The translations under genes were made by a program, and so were the position numbers. Shown here piece by piece: positions 10,026 through 22,090 of a stretch of 64,000 bases of DNA. Position 1 is the first letter of the stretch. Every line of letters begins with the position of its first letter. The DNA is from Erythroxylum novogranatense (Eukaryota > Streptophyta > Magnoliopsida > Malpighiales > Erythroxylaceae): assembly GCA_029891385.1 (NCBI GenBank), contig CM057225.1, positions 9,242,560 to 9,306,559 on the forward strand, given 5' to 3'. The notes beneath the pieces were generated by a model. The model saw only the letters and a list, made by a program, of their open reading frames with translations. It made no database searches and was not told where the DNA came from.

Positions 10026-11644
10026 TGTAACATCCCATCCCCAAATGAAGGGTGAGGACCTAAAATATTGAACAAGTGTGCTCAAGAAGAGACAAAAGAA
10101 ATCCATTGGTTTTGTTCATGCATCTTATTAGCATACATGCATTTACATAATGATTACTGGCTCAAAAAGTGGTACATGAATTCATTGACAATTGTTAGGT
10201 ATAAAGGATAGGAAATGTGAATTTCTAAAATTATATGGGTATAAGTGCATGTTTATGTGAGGCTAAATGATTGAACATGTGTTGGATTGGTTTTGGATTT
10301 GGTTTTGTCGTTTGAATAATGTTAGATAAGTGGTAAATTCAAGTAAGAAGATTTTATGTTTGTGTTGCAAATTGGGATAAATTACTCAATTAAATGTTTT
10401 GATAAATTTGTGGTTAAATTCTAGGTTAAATGGGATGGTTATTGATGTGGTATTGATGCTTGCATGAAAGGAGTAGAGTTGTGGTTGAAATCTAGAAAAG
10501 TGGAACTTGTGCATGTTTCAGGTATTTGTTTATAACTTTTGATGTAGTTATGCTATTGAGTTGAGGTTTGCTTTATATTAAACTTGAGAAGTATGGCTAG
10601 AATTCCTATGAAGGAAGTTCTGGCCAATTGTGGCTTGAAGAGCTTTGAATTTGGCTCGAAATTTGAGATGGGTGTGTTGGATGAACAGTATCCGGATCTT
10701 GGTTCCATTATTGACGACCTGAAACTTTGAGAATTTTTCTAGGATAAAGGAGACAGATTTTGTGGAATTGGTATTACTGAAAGTTGAATATTTATGTGTT
10801 ATCTTTCTAACGCTACTAAATATGATATTTTTCGTTGTGTAGCTTCCAAGTTATAGTCTGATAATACTCAGGTGGTAATTCAGTCCAAAATGTGTTTTGG
10901 TGTGCAAATGCTCTAAGCGCATAGATTTTGTGCTCTTTGTGTTCTGACATTTATTTAGGACTGTAAAGGGTGAAATTGGCTTGAGTGACATTCTGGAAAG
11001 TTGTAGAGGATTGTTATAGCTTTCTAACGAGGTATTTTATGCGAATTTTGGATGTAAGGATTGTTAGATATGATTTTGTAAAGTTTTGGTTATGGTTAGG
11101 TTATATGCTGTTTTAATACTATTTAGCAGGGCAGCCACATTAATGGGTGGATTCGACCTAATTAGAGTTGGAATTTGCTTTGAAGTCCTCCTGAGAATTG
11201 TAGTACATTGTGTAAGCTTTTTATTGCTATATGGTATGGAAATTTTCTCCAAGGGGATGTGGAGTTACGAATGTTGAAAGATTGGGTTGTCGTTGTGAAT
11301 AAATTGGGTAGGCTGAACTTTTGTTTGCGAATTTGATTTGGTTAGAGATGGAATTGGCTTCTAAGTTATGCCTGAAAGATGTAGCATTTGTTTTTCTATT
11401 TCTATTGATATAAAAGTTGAAATTTTTGGTTAAGGGGATGAAAAGTTATGATTTTTGGAAGTTCTGATGCTGTTTAGTGTGAAGTTGATCGATCAGTCAC
11501 ATTTGAGGGACGTTTTGACCCCTTTAGAGACCGAACTTGCTTTTGGGTCCTTATAAAAATTGTAGATCTTTCTTATATCTTTCCAACGGTACCAGGTTTG
11601 TGAAATTTAGAGTTCGGAGTCTAAAGATATGAAAGTCAGAAGTT

Positions 11645-11795
11645 AGGAGGTTGGAGCGCAAGCGATCGACCGCACGCGCAAGCGATTGACCGCTCGCGAG
11701 CGATTGACCACGGGCGAGTGATCGAGCACCAGCGCGCCCGATCGGGCGAGCAAGGCGCCCGCTCGCTGGTCGATCGGCCCGCGGGGTTGATTTTC
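11645..11795 (+). repeat. GC-rich island with short CGATCGACCGC-like repeats in LARD LTR
   Basis: About 150 bases with high CpG density in an otherwise AT-rich LTR. They are built from short overlapping repeats such as GCGATCGACC, GCGATTGACC and CGATCGGGCGAGC. The matching island in the 3' LTR is at about 29110-29250. Function is unknown. Confidence 0.8.
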
Positions 11796-12436
11796 TGCCG
11801 ACCGACCTCTCTCAGCTCTTTTGACAATAACTTCTTCGTCCGAACTCCGATCGATCCGATTTTTGAAGCGTTGGATTCCTAAGACATTTTTCTATCTTTC
11901 CATACTTAAATCGATCGATTTTGACATTAAATGGAGGAAGATAGATCGGATTAAAGTGAGCTGATCGGTTGTAATGGTTTGAATAGTGTGCAGTATTTTT
12001 GAGATATCTCAATCGATAGAGCTCCGATCGATCTGATTCTTTTTGCAAATTAAACTAGAGACATGGATCTACAAATGTTCTGAAGGAGACGAATGATAAT
12101 TAAGTCTCTAAGACTTTCAATTTCTTGAGTGAAACTAGGCGTAGTGTTCAGCCTCGGGTGTGAAGAACAAACTTCAGTATTTTGGAGATATCTTGAGTTA
12201 TAGAGCTCCGGTCGATCTGATTCTTGAAGCGATGGATTCGTAAGACATAGAGGGACATTTCTATAAAAGAAGGTTTTGTCAAATGGCTTCATTTACCTGA
12301 TCTAAATAATCAGACAAGATGTTAGTTTTAAGGCAAAAAGGAAGGACATTTTTGGAGCATCACTTAAAGGGTTAAGTTTATAGGCTTAAATGGAGGGGCA
12401 TATGGGTCATTCCTCATTCATTAAATGACATGGCAT

Positions 12437-12443
12437 TATAAAA
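12437..12443 (+). promoter_or_regulatory. Candidate TATA box of LARD LTR
   Basis: TATAAAA in the context GGCATTATAAAAGC is conserved in the other LTR (29896-29902, GGCACTATAAAAGC). It is followed by a purine-rich AAGAAAGAA-type leader. It is a plausible promoter, with no direct evidence of use. Confidence 0.45.
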
Positions 12444-13199
12444 GCAAGTGGATTGTGCAAAATAGAAAAGAAAGAATAGAAGAAAAGAGAGCAGTCGAGA
12501 GCCTTCGGATGGGAGAAGAAGAAAGAAGAAAGAAGAAAGAGTAAACTAGGTATTGATTTTTCTAAGCCCTTCAAGAGGGATTTTCATGGTGCTCAAGAAG
12601 AGAAAAACGTGGAGGATGATGAGAGCTTCCATCTAAGCCAAGAAATTCATTGATGGGTGAAAGATCAAGGTAAGATTGAGATTTTTTATTTGTTAAATTT
12701 TGAAGGGGGTTTGGTTCATATGGTTTAAGATTGGTATAGGGTTGTGTTTCCTAAGCTCAATTTTAGTGTTTATGCAGTATGTGATGTTGAATTTGGGTAA
12801 TTGTGGCTTAGGGAATTTTAACTTGGCTGAAGGAAAGAAATAATGAAGGAATTGATGCTTTGGATAAGATTCAAGCATGGATATGAGGTGAGTGACCTAG
12901 ATGGTACCTCAATTATTATGTGCTTAGAATTATGTATTTATAAAACTGTGGTTAATAATGGTGGGACTGTGATCGATTCAGAACTCCAGACCGAAAGTCC
13001 GGAGTATTGTTATGATATGATATAAAAGTGTTATGGGAAAGTGCAACTGTGATGGTGTTTCTTTTTCGTATGACAAATTATGAATCATTTGTCCATCTAT
13101 GGTAATTTGGAAATAATTGTGGTTATTGAAAACATAAATAAAGTGATAAATCATGGTATATGAAATTTATATAGGAATGCATGAATAGAAAATTGATAG

Positions 13200-13477
13200 T
13201 TGTGACCGGAGCAGCCACCGAATAGAACTTTTTAGCTCAATGATTAATGAGCCCCAAAAGGGGACAGTTTTAGAGCTTTTTAGCTCAACGATTAATGAGC
13301 CCTAAAAGGGGACAGTTTTAGAGCTTTTTAGCTCAACGATTAATGAGCCCCAAAAGGGGACAGTTTCAGAACTTTTTAGCTCAACGATTAATGAGCCCCA
13401 AAAAGGGGACAGTTTCAGAGCCTATAGCTCAACGATAAATGTGCCTTTATAGGGACAATACAGGCGCTCGGTCACAA
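13200..13477 (+). repeat. 48-bp tandem array bracketed by inverted TTGTGACCG/CGGTCACAA
   Basis: AGCTCAA starts at 13234, 13282, 13330, 13378 and 13426, an exact period of 48 bases over five copies. Each unit includes AGCTCAACGATTAATGAGCC, a CCCCAAAAGGGG-like inverted pair, then GACAGTTT and AGAGCT. The array is enclosed by perfect 9-base inverted repeats, TTGTGACCG at 13200-13208 and CGGTCACAA at 13469-13477. The whole array is deleted from the 3' LTR of the same element. Confidence 0.9.
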
Positions 13478-13619
13478 CACTGCTTTTGTTTGATATAGTT
13501 GATAGTTGATTGAATGCACTGCAAATTGCCATCTGCTGATGTGATAACAGTCATGGTGTATTTTTATAACTGTGAGACTATGAGAATAGTGATATGCCTT
13601 GTGTTGTATGAATTATAAT

Positions 13620-13802
13620 GGCTGTTGACCAGAGTTTCCACCGATCAGAGCTTCTAGCTCAACGTGTGAAGATGAGCTTGGAGCTCATGAGTGATTTAGA
13701 GCCTCAGGCTCAATGTATTAAGGAGCCCTGTATCCACTATCGGGTAAGGGACAGATACTAATGAGCCCTTAAATGAGACAGTTAAGCACTCGGTCACAGT
13801 AC
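13620..13802 (+). repeat. Second GAGC/GAGCC module block in LARD LTR
   Basis: A looser relative of the 48-bp module, with the same phrases (AGCTCAACG, GAGCCTCAGGCTCAATG, GGGACAG, ATGAGCCC). It runs from a TTGACCAGAG start to ACTCGGTCACAG. The same block occurs in reverse in the LTRs of element E (about 35035-35205 and 63474-63645). Confidence 0.75.
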
Positions 13803-14214
13803 AATGCTAATAGATGGAAAGTGTGTGAATGTGCCGTCTTGTGATAGTGCTTATTGAGGTAAAATTTAAATGTATGTGAAATTTTGAACTGTGGTCAAAT
13901 AGGCAACAATGGGAAAATATGTTATATATAATGATATTATTGTTGCAATGACTGAGTGGACCATCAATGATGGTCACTCATTGAGTTCGTAAAACTCACC
14001 CAAAATTTGCAATTATTTTTCAGGATCAGAAGAATACCCCGTTAAGCCAACGGGAGTATATTGCAGGATTCAAATGCAGGATAAGAGTCGGGATCAGTTC
14101 GAGTTTGCATTGCATGTATTTATTTATGTACTGAAGTGTATATTTATATTTAGGAAATAGGCCCGAGTGGCTATTGGAAATTGTATATAATGAATTTGTA
14201 TTTGATTGAATGAG

Positions 14215-14219
14215 GACCC
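14215..14219. other. Target-site duplication of Copia-B (GACCC), left copy
   Basis: GACCC at 14215-14219 is repeated exactly at 23916-23920. The undisturbed 3' LTR of LARD reads GAGGACCCAACTTGG at 30486-30500, confirming the empty site. Confidence 0.95.
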
Positions 14220-16033
14220 TGTAGGAAAATCCCGGTGGAACATCACATGTTCCAAAGAATGAAACAAAATTTTTATTCCGGACCTTCCCGAAACCTGTGA
14301 TCCCGGTGTCGGTATGAAAACCTCAAACCTGAATAGCCAATAGAGACTATCTCTAAAGGTATCCACGCAGAGATCGAAAACCTAACCGAGTCAAACCTTT
14401 TGACCCGGAATAGCTAGAATGAATAAGAGCCGCTAGACCCTACCTACATCCGGAGAGCTTGGATCAACGTTGAAGAAGATGAAAAAGCTTGAAGAAGAGA
14501 GCCTTGATGAGAGATGAAGAAGAGAGAAAACTATTTTTCTCTTAGGTTTTCATAAAACCTTTCTTCCTTTCAAAAGCCACGATGATGATCTTGTTAAAAA
14601 CCAAGAAGAAAGTCTTTCTTTTCTTCCTTTTACATAAGCAACGATCATCACCTCACTCTTCCATGTTTTTTTTTGTCCTTTTGTAATTAAATGAAGATGA
14701 TGACTAAGCTTCCAAATGGAAGCTTCCTTGATTCTTCTCCTCCATCCACGTGACCAACACATATATATATATATATATATATTAATTATTTAATTAATTA
14801 ATCATATATATATATATGTATATATATTGCTAAAGTGGTCCAATCACACCGGAGTCGGTCCTACCGGGCCCCGGCACGGAAAAACCACCGAAAACCTTTT
14901 TCAGCAATATCGATGTCGCGATCTCATCGGGACATATCCCAATCCCATTGGGATCCATTTAATCCTAATGCTCTCCATAATTGGAACTCTGTCCAATTAC
15001 TATTTTACAGATTCTCTGAGTCACTCTTATGCGTGTGACCCTTTAGGTTTCCGGTTATGTTGGCCACTTAGATTAACAATTAATCTGAGCAAGTCATGAG
15101 CGGTATCTAGCAACACATCATGACCCCCAATTGAACGGAAAGTAATCGGTTTGATGAATTCATCACGAACCAGATCACGAACCCTTCCATAAACAATTAC
15201 TGTGCAATTCGTCCTTTCATCATCCTATACCCCACTTGGTTATGAGTATGGCTAATATGTCAACTCTTACTAGACTAAGTCTAGCCCAAGTGAAATCGCC
15301 TCGTCGAGGACTCATTACTTTATATGTCCATGAAGACACTCTTCATGACATAGTCATGCTCGCCGAGACTTAAAGTAATGATCCCGACAAGAGGCAGGTA
15401 TCTCTTCATTCTCATGTATGATGAATCCTTTATTGGCTACTCAATTACCTTCAATACCTCAAACTGCACTCCAAGCACCACCCTATGAGTAACCTCCGAA
15501 GGCCACAAGGAATGGAGTCAGCACGGATCAAGATTCAAGATATCCTCGAGTACCTCAAGTCTAAGGATACTTGCACCATTGCTATGATGAGATTATCACC
15601 GACATTAAACCCATGTGATGATCTCATGGCAGTCATCCAATGAACTTACTACCACTAGTAAGCATCCATATGTCAACTCTAAATATCTCATATTTACAGC
15701 TTCGAGATCCACCGCTGATCCAATCAAGGAGTATGACATATGTTAGTATGTTCGGATTAATGATGTCCAGCCTCATTAATCCTATGACTAGGAGAATTTA
15801 GATATCGACATAATTGCACATGATAGGAATCTCGTGATTATGATCACATCATAATTTCCTTCATGCTATGTCATATATCATGGACTTCATTAATTTGATT
15901 AAAGATCAATATCAATTCATAACAAAATGAATATCAAATAAATGAAACATGCCTTTCTTTATTTATTCATAAAGTCCGTACATGACTATGAACAAAAGCG
16001 CTAAAGGGATTGCCTTTAGGCACTACTCTAACA
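14220..16033 (-). repeat. 3' LTR of Copia-B (element on minus strand)
   Basis: On the + strand it runs from TGTAGGAAAATCCC to CACTACTCTAACA. It is nearly identical along its length to 22091-23915, and both contain a TATATA-rich segment (about 14760-14830). Differences are mostly 1-3-base changes. Confidence 0.95.
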
Positions 16034-16045
16034 AATCTCCCACTT
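16034..16045 (-). other. Polypurine tract of Copia-B
   Basis: On the minus strand AAGTGGGAGATT directly precedes the LTR that starts TGTTAGAG. This is the common copia plus-strand primer sequence. Confidence 0.85.
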
Positions 16046-16745
16046 GACCTAAAGCCAATCGCCTTGGTATCTAACACCATAAGCGAGTACATGAGAATCA
16101 AAATTCTTCCGTGACAATGGCTTCATCAACGGATCAAGAATGTTACGCTCGCTCAGGAATCCTCTCGATCACGACATCACCTCTAGCAATGATCTCTCGA
16201 ATCGATGATATCTGCGAGTAACGTGTTTAGATCGTTGGTGAGACCTCGGTTCTTTTGCTCGAGCAATAGCCCCATTGTTGTCACAATACAACCGTATGGG
16301 TCCATCACATTAGGAACCACACCAAGTTCGAAATGAACTTCGATCCAAACAGCTTCCTTTGCCGCCTCGATGCAAAGAATGTACTCGCCTCGGTCGTCGA
16401 ATCGCAGCGTCTCTTGTTTGGAACTCTTCCAACTGACCGCTCCGCCGCTTAGCGTGAAAACATAACCTGACCGGGATCCGAGTCATCCTTGTCGATTGGA
16501 AACCGCATCCAGATGCCCTCTCACTTGAGATTTCCATCTCCATATATCAAGAAAACATCCTTAGTCCTTCGCAAGTACTTGAGGATATTCTTGACACCAC
16601 CCAAAGGACCCTCACCAGATCCGATTGGTATCCGCCGTGACACTCGTGAGCATACGATACATCGGGCCTCGACATAACATAGCATACATGATCGATCCTA
16701 TCGCAGATGCATACGGATCCGATCCATGCGTATCCTCTCATCTTG
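16046..16745 (-). pseudogene. Copia-B RNase H region
   Basis: On the minus strand, remnants of the connection and RNase H domain appear in different frames: an SRPDVSYA motif near 16660-16685, sequence matching the usual dipeptide-rich approach to the RNase H core (about 16310-16543), and a CDNNGAIA-type motif near 16255-16285. The C-terminal end of a copia polyprotein runs into the polypurine tract. Frame changes break it at least three times. It would degrade the RNA strand during reverse transcription. Confidence 0.75.
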
Positions 16746-16749
16746 TGTC

Positions 16750-17645
16750 TTAGGACATAGATTTCGAGAGTGTTATCCCACGAGTGATGGAAGAAACCCT
16801 CTTGGATTGCTCCATGCTAAACCTCTTTAGCATCTTGTCTATGTACGATGATTGTGAAAGACCAAGCAACCTCTTTGATCTATCTCTATAGATCTTTATC
16901 CCAAGGATATAAGTTGCTTCACCGAGGTCCTTCATCGCAAATTGCTTGGACAACCAAATTTTGGTGATTGCGAAGATTGAGACATCGCTTCCGAGTAACA
17001 AGATGTCATCTACATACAACACAAGGAAAACGATTGCATTCCCATTAACCTTTTGTACACACAATACTCATCCGGATTTTGAGAAAACCAAACTCTTTGA
17101 TTGACTCATCAAACGGATGTTCCAACTCTGGATGCTTGCTTCAATCCATAAATAGATTTCGAAGCTTGCATACCTTTTCGCCATCATCGAAGTGAAGCCT
17201 CGGTTGTGTCATGTACACATCCTCGCCGATTTCAGCTAAGGAAAGTCGTCTTCACATCCATTTGCCATATCTCATAATCATAATGAGCGGCAATGGCTAG
17301 GAGTATCCGAATGGATTTAAGCATTGCTACGGGTCAAGGTCTCGTCATAGTCAACTCCTTGTCTTTGACGAAATCCTTTCGCCACAAGCCTTGCTTTGTA
17401 GGTAATCACATTACCATCCATGTCGGTTTTCTTCTTGAAAACCCATTTGCACCCTATAGGTTTTATCCTTCGTGCATCAACCAAAGTCCATACTTGGTTT
17501 ATGTACATGGAATCCATTTCGCTTTCATGGCACAAAGCCATTTTTCGACTCTCAACTTTTCGTAACCTCTTCATAGGTAGCAGGCTCATCATTTTCTATG
17601 AGCAATACGTCATTCTGCTCACTTACGAAACCGTATCTCTCGAAC
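16750..17645 (-). pseudogene. Copia-B reverse transcriptase
   Basis: The N-terminal part of the RVT_2 domain reads WTLVDARRIKPIGCKWVFKK and YKARLVAKGF within 17317-17592. A frame change follows in the palm region, where QMDVKTTF is readable near 17255-17280. The catalytic loop YVDDILLLGSD is intact within 16750-17064, followed by KDLGEATYILGI. The catalytic Asp residues are present in the DNA, but the frame is interrupted between 17317 and 17064. Confidence 0.85.
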
Positions 17646-17649
17646 AATG

Positions 17650-18517
17650 CGCATCCTACTTGACCTCACGAACTTCGTGTGCAATGAAGGTTGAACTATT
17701 ACTTCATCCGAATGAGTGATACCGAGGTTCAGATTGATCTGTGCTTGTTTGAGCATCTTGAACTTCTTCAAGTTCGACTTTGTTCCCACCGCCTTCTTGC
17801 AGAAGAAACTCTTTCTCTAAAGACAGCATGCTTTGAAACAAACACCTTTTGTTCCTCAAAGAAGGTAGAATTGATATCCCATGGTCTCTTTAGGATTCCT
17901 ACAAACAAACACTTGTCGACTTTGCTTCAAGCTTATCTCGATGAATCCGCTTCACGAAGGTGACAACCCCATACTTTCAAATGAGAAAGATAAGGTTTTC
18001 GTTAGTCCACATCTCATATGGAGTAACATCAACTGTCTTAGAGGGAACTCGCTTAGCAAGTAAACAATTGTCTCTAGCGATACCCCCAAAACGATTTTGG
18101 TAACTTTCATAAACCCATCATTGATCGTACTACGTCCAACAAGGTTTGATTTCTCCTTTCAGCCACACCGTTGTGTTGCGGCGTAAGGAGGAGTCCATCG
18201 AGATAAAATGCCATTATCTCCGAGATAATCTCAAACTGCTGGTCTAAGTATTCTCCACCACGATCGGATCGTAATGCCTTGATACTTTTACCAAGCTGGT
18301 TTTTACTTCATTTCAATTGTTTGAACTTTTCAAACGCTTCAGATTTGTATCTCATCGATACAAGTACCCATATCGTGAATAATCATCGATAAAGGTAATG
18401 AAGTAACGACAATCACTTCGCATGGATGGACATCGGACCGCATACATCCGAATGTATTAGGTCTAATACTCCAATCGCCGCTCACCCTTTCCTTGAAGGG
18501 TAACTTAGTCATCTTGC
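17650..18517 (-). pseudogene. Copia-B integrase
   Basis: Readable pieces on the minus strand are a core opening with LDLIHSDVCGPM near 18425-18460, FIDDYSRYGY near 18360-18400, and [12 protein letters not shown] near 18240-18280 (second Asp). The region that normally carries the catalytic Glu ([13 protein letters not shown]) lies around 18130-18185. A C-terminal segment around 17880-18060 resembles the copia integrase tail. Several frame changes separate these pieces, so no intact enzyme is encoded as read. Confidence 0.75.
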
Positions 18518-19169
18518 TTAATAAACAAGATTCGCATGTGTCATATGATTCATAATCGAATGACCTAAACCGCCATCGTTGTGGAGCTTAGCGATGCGTG
18601 TCTCATTTATATGGCCAAGTCGACAATGCCATAAGTAAGTTGACTTTAGATTATCTCTTTTATGCCGTTTGGTGTCATTGACATTTAAAATTGGATTAGA
18701 CATATCTAATATGTAAATACCATTGCACAATGTACTAGTTCCATAAAGCATTCCATTAGAATTGATAGAACAACCATTGCTACTAAAATTCATATGGAAT
18801 CCAGCTCTATTCAGACAAGAAATAGATAATATATTCTTTGTCAAAACGGGTACAAAATAACAATCATCCAATTCCAATACAAGCCCAGTAGGGAGAGACA
18901 AAACATAGGTTCCTACGGCTAATGCAGCAACTCTTGCTCCATTTCCAACACGTAGGTCTACTTCTCCCTTCATGAGTTGCCTCATCGTCCTCGAGGCCCC
19001 GCATATCATTACATATGTGTGAGCCACAACCAAAGATCAAATACCCAGATGTTGTGATCAGAATAAAGATTAACTTCAATGACATACAAACTGAAGTAGT
19101 CGAGGCATCCGATGCCTTCTTCGCTTCAATGACTCCAGATAGACTTTGCAATTGCGCTCCAATGGCCAT
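18518..19169 (-). pseudogene. Copia-B protease and GAG-pre-integrase
   Basis: The upstream piece (18864-19169) covers the end of gag and the protease, where a GCGSHIC motif follows the active site. The expected Asp codon reads in a neighbouring frame, one base off. The downstream piece (18518-19033) is a clean GAG-pre-integrase: VGNGARVAALAVGTY, DDCYFVP, NILSISCL and the zinc-binding LWHCRLGHINETRI. It ends in a motif leading into the integrase. The two overlap in different frames, giving one frameshift. Confidence 0.85.
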
Positions 19170-19171
19170 CT

Positions 19172-19918
19172 TTACCGCAATGGAAGCAAGTTCCTTTGGG
19201 GCAGCTTCTTTGGTCTTCTTCTTGATGGCGCCTCCTTTGGTTTCTTTGCCTTCTTCTTCTTTGGGTTCTTCTTCTTCGACCCAAAAGATGAAGAAGCAAC
19301 CACCAAAGACTTGCTTACTATCACTCTTGATAGTCCGATCACCGTTCTCGAAAGCAGATTGATCAGCTCAGGTATTGTAGTGGATATTTGGTTCATCCGA
19401 TAGTTTAGCACGAACTGTGCATAACTGTCGGACAATCCAACCAGAATTAAGTCTATACTTAATTCATGATCCATTGCAAAACCTAAGACGACCAATCTCT
19501 CAATATAGCCATTCATCTTCAGGGCGTACTGCACAGCAGATGTCCCTGGAGCCATCTTGGTAGTGAAGAGAAGCCTTGAGGTCTCAAACCTTTCGGACCG
19601 GGCTTGCTCGTCAAATAGCTCCCTAAGATGAAAAACTATAGTGTGAGCATCCATAGACTCGTGCTGCTTCTGCAGCTCAGGTGACATCGACGCAAGCATA
19701 ATGCAAGTCGCCATGTCACCGCCCTTAGATGCTTACTATATGCCTTCCGATCATCATCGAAGCATCGACAAAGAAAAGTGCATCCGAAGCGGAAAATCTA
19801 GGATATATCCTGACTTTCAGATCGAGAACTATTCTCGATTCCTTAACCGACCAAGAAAATTCGGTCCGATTAACTTGTTGGAATCCATAAGTGAGCGAAG
19901 ATTCACACTTGACGACAT
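19172..19918 (-). pseudogene. Copia-B gag (UBN2-type capsid)
   Basis: A likely start at 19918 (MSSSVNLRSLMDSNKL) leads through a frame change near 19830 into a long open segment from 19714. That segment carries the copia capsid signature: MSPELQKQHESMDAHTIVFH, EQARSERFETSRLLF, MNGYIERLVVLGF, then DLILVGLSDSYAQFVLNY. A Lys/Arg-rich tail (KKKNPKKKKAKKPKE) follows in place of a clear zinc knuckle. The protein would package the element RNA. Confidence 0.85.
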
Positions 19919-22077
19919 TTTCAAACAACCTACACGGATAGAGAGGAAGAATGTTAGAATAGGAATAGCTGCATAATCATAAGGACTTGAATGATATGCA
20001 AAGCTCCCACTAGTTTCATAGAATCCATAACCCTCATTACTGAATCCAAAGAAACAAAGTGACATAATGTCCTAGTGGGTCGATATCCGATATTGCTAAG
20101 AATGACCTTGGGTTTACCCAACAAGCCATAACTTAGGTCAATCGGTAGGTATCGAACATACCAATTGCATCATCGATAACCGACATTGAGAATGACCTTG
20201 GGTTTACCCAACAAGCCACCTTATGTCTCGGAGGTATCAGATATACCAATTACATCTTAGACACAACTATCGATCAGTGCTATCAACTTGTTGATGTATG
20301 CACTTACATTCAGTATCAACTCTTTGATGCGCATACATCCGATGTATGCTACCCAATTTCACCTCCGTCCACGCTGACCTTGAGTTTACTCAACAAACTA
20401 ACGCTCAAAGGAAAACCAACCCATTAATCAGAAAATCATATTTTCATGGTTCAACATATCCAGATAGAGTGAGCTTGGGTTTACCTAACAACCCATCCCT
20501 ATAAGAACTCGGTTCTACCATATTAATGGAAGGCGTTAGTTTTCATATACCATGGAGGGATTTAGAAACTCTAGACTCCAAGCTGAAGGATCATAGTCAC
20601 TAGGACTATATGACATGATTTAGGTTTCATCAATCAAATTGAATCAATCCTTATAATCATCCATCATCCAACCTGAGCATGTCACAAGTCGACTTTCATC
20701 AAATGCAAGTCACCTTATGCTTCTGCCCACACACAAGTCGACTTGTATGACACAAGTCGACTTATTTCACCTGCCCATGTATAAGTCGACTTACAAGAAG
20801 CTACAAGTCGACTTATACTGAAATCTTGAACAAGTCGACTTATCCAGAAAACAAGTCGACTTATCCAGAAAACATGTCGACTTATCCTGCAAACAAGTCG
20901 ACTTACGTAGCAAACAAGTCGACTTATGTTGAAAACAAGTCGACTTATGTAGCAAACAAGTCGACTTATTCTGCAAGATTGCTATAATTTCTAATCGGCT
21001 AATTCCTCAATCAATGCAATTCCAATTCTCAACACCATCATACCTAAGGTAATATTCAGAATTGATGTATCAATGAACACTTCATCGATCTATGAACGCC
21101 TTAAATAGTCAAACTATATGAAAAGCTTGAAATGAGTCAAAACTCATAAATATCCAAATAATTTAGGAACACCCAAATTCTCACCCTAAGCATCTCAAGC
21201 TAGTGTATACACTCTCAAAACTACTCCGGCACTTGTCACAAAAATTGTGACGGCCAAAACAAGCAAGAAAATGAAATGTACTAACGAGACACAAATGTGA
21301 CCAATTCGGCATTCAAAAATTCTTGGAAAAGCAACTTCAAGCAATTCAATTTGGAAATCATACTACATCAATATAACACATTTTAAATCACATTAAAAAT
21401 GATGCAAGGCATTGGAATTGAAAAAGCAAACTCAATCAAGCCAAGCAAAACAGTCCCAACAATTTTCACCAAAACTGTCCAGTTCTGTACATTGCTTGAA
21501 ATGATCAATGAAAAAATTTCAATAAATTCTGAGAAAATTATATAGGTTACTACATGTTCTGAACATGCTACCTGAAGTTTTTCAGGATTTTAGTCCATCA
21601 AAAACTCAGTCAACCAAAATAACAAACCCGATTAAAATTCTGTGTTCATCAACACAGCAATTCCCAACAGCATAGAATAAAATCGAAAATAAATATCCAA
21701 TCACCTTGAAATCCAATTTCCATGCTCACAGACATTCACCAACATCTTAGAGACATTTCGGTGAAGGAAAATCCAGAAAAAGATTTTTCTAGAATTTATT
21801 CTTGATTTTATACTACTGCCTGTTCACAGAATCGTTTCAAAAACAGCATCTGTAAGCTTAGGGAAATAATTAGCAAAACTTTATCTAATCAAATCGATAA
21901 ATTCTGAAAATTCATAGACATATTCTGTAACATGTTATGAACATTCCTGGGCAGAAAAATTTCGAAAACCCTATCTCTATAGCAATTCGAAATCTGAACA
22001 GAATACATGCTACAACATCACAAGCAATTAGGGTTTATGATCTAGCTTCAGTTAAAGCTTCATACACGACACCAGAC
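19919..22077 (-). other. Copia-B long untranslated leader
   Basis: About 2.1 kb between the primer binding site and gag, with no coding domain. It includes a run of AAGTCGACTT palindromes (20685-20970) and, nearer gag, a repeated phrase AATGACCTTGGGTTTACCCAACAAGCC (in parts; 20100-20130 and 20190-20220). The rest is AT-rich single-copy leader. Long leaders are common in this class of element. Confidence 0.7.
20685..20970 (-). repeat. Array of about 12 AAGTCGACTT palindromes
   Basis: The perfect 10-base palindrome AAGTCGACTT, usually as ACAAGTCGACTTAT, occurs about 12 times. Spacing is mostly 20-22 bases in the right half (20827-20970) and wider in the left half. One further copy is degenerate (CAAGTCACCTTATG near 20707). 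Spacers such as CCAGAAA and GTAGCAA alternate. A minus-strand frame through it reads KSTC repeats, which I take as a by-product. It lies in the leader between primer binding site and gag. Confidence 0.9.
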
Positions 22078-22089
22078 GCTCTGATACCA
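22078..22089 (-). other. Primer binding site of Copia-B
   Basis: On the minus strand TGGTATCAGAGC follows the 5' LTR after one base. It is the initiator tRNA-Met complement. Confidence 0.9.
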
Positions 22090-22090
22090 C

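Noticed and set aside
13200..13477. Array of equal-length repeats as a CRISPR-like locus
   Set aside because: The units are continuous tandem repeats without unique spacers, lie in a plant LTR, and no cas-like gene is present.
20685..20970. AAGTCGACTT array as a CRISPR array or as a Cys-rich repeat protein
   Set aside because: The spacers are short and partly repeated. The KSTC reading is simply a frame of the palindrome and lies in a retrotransposon leader.
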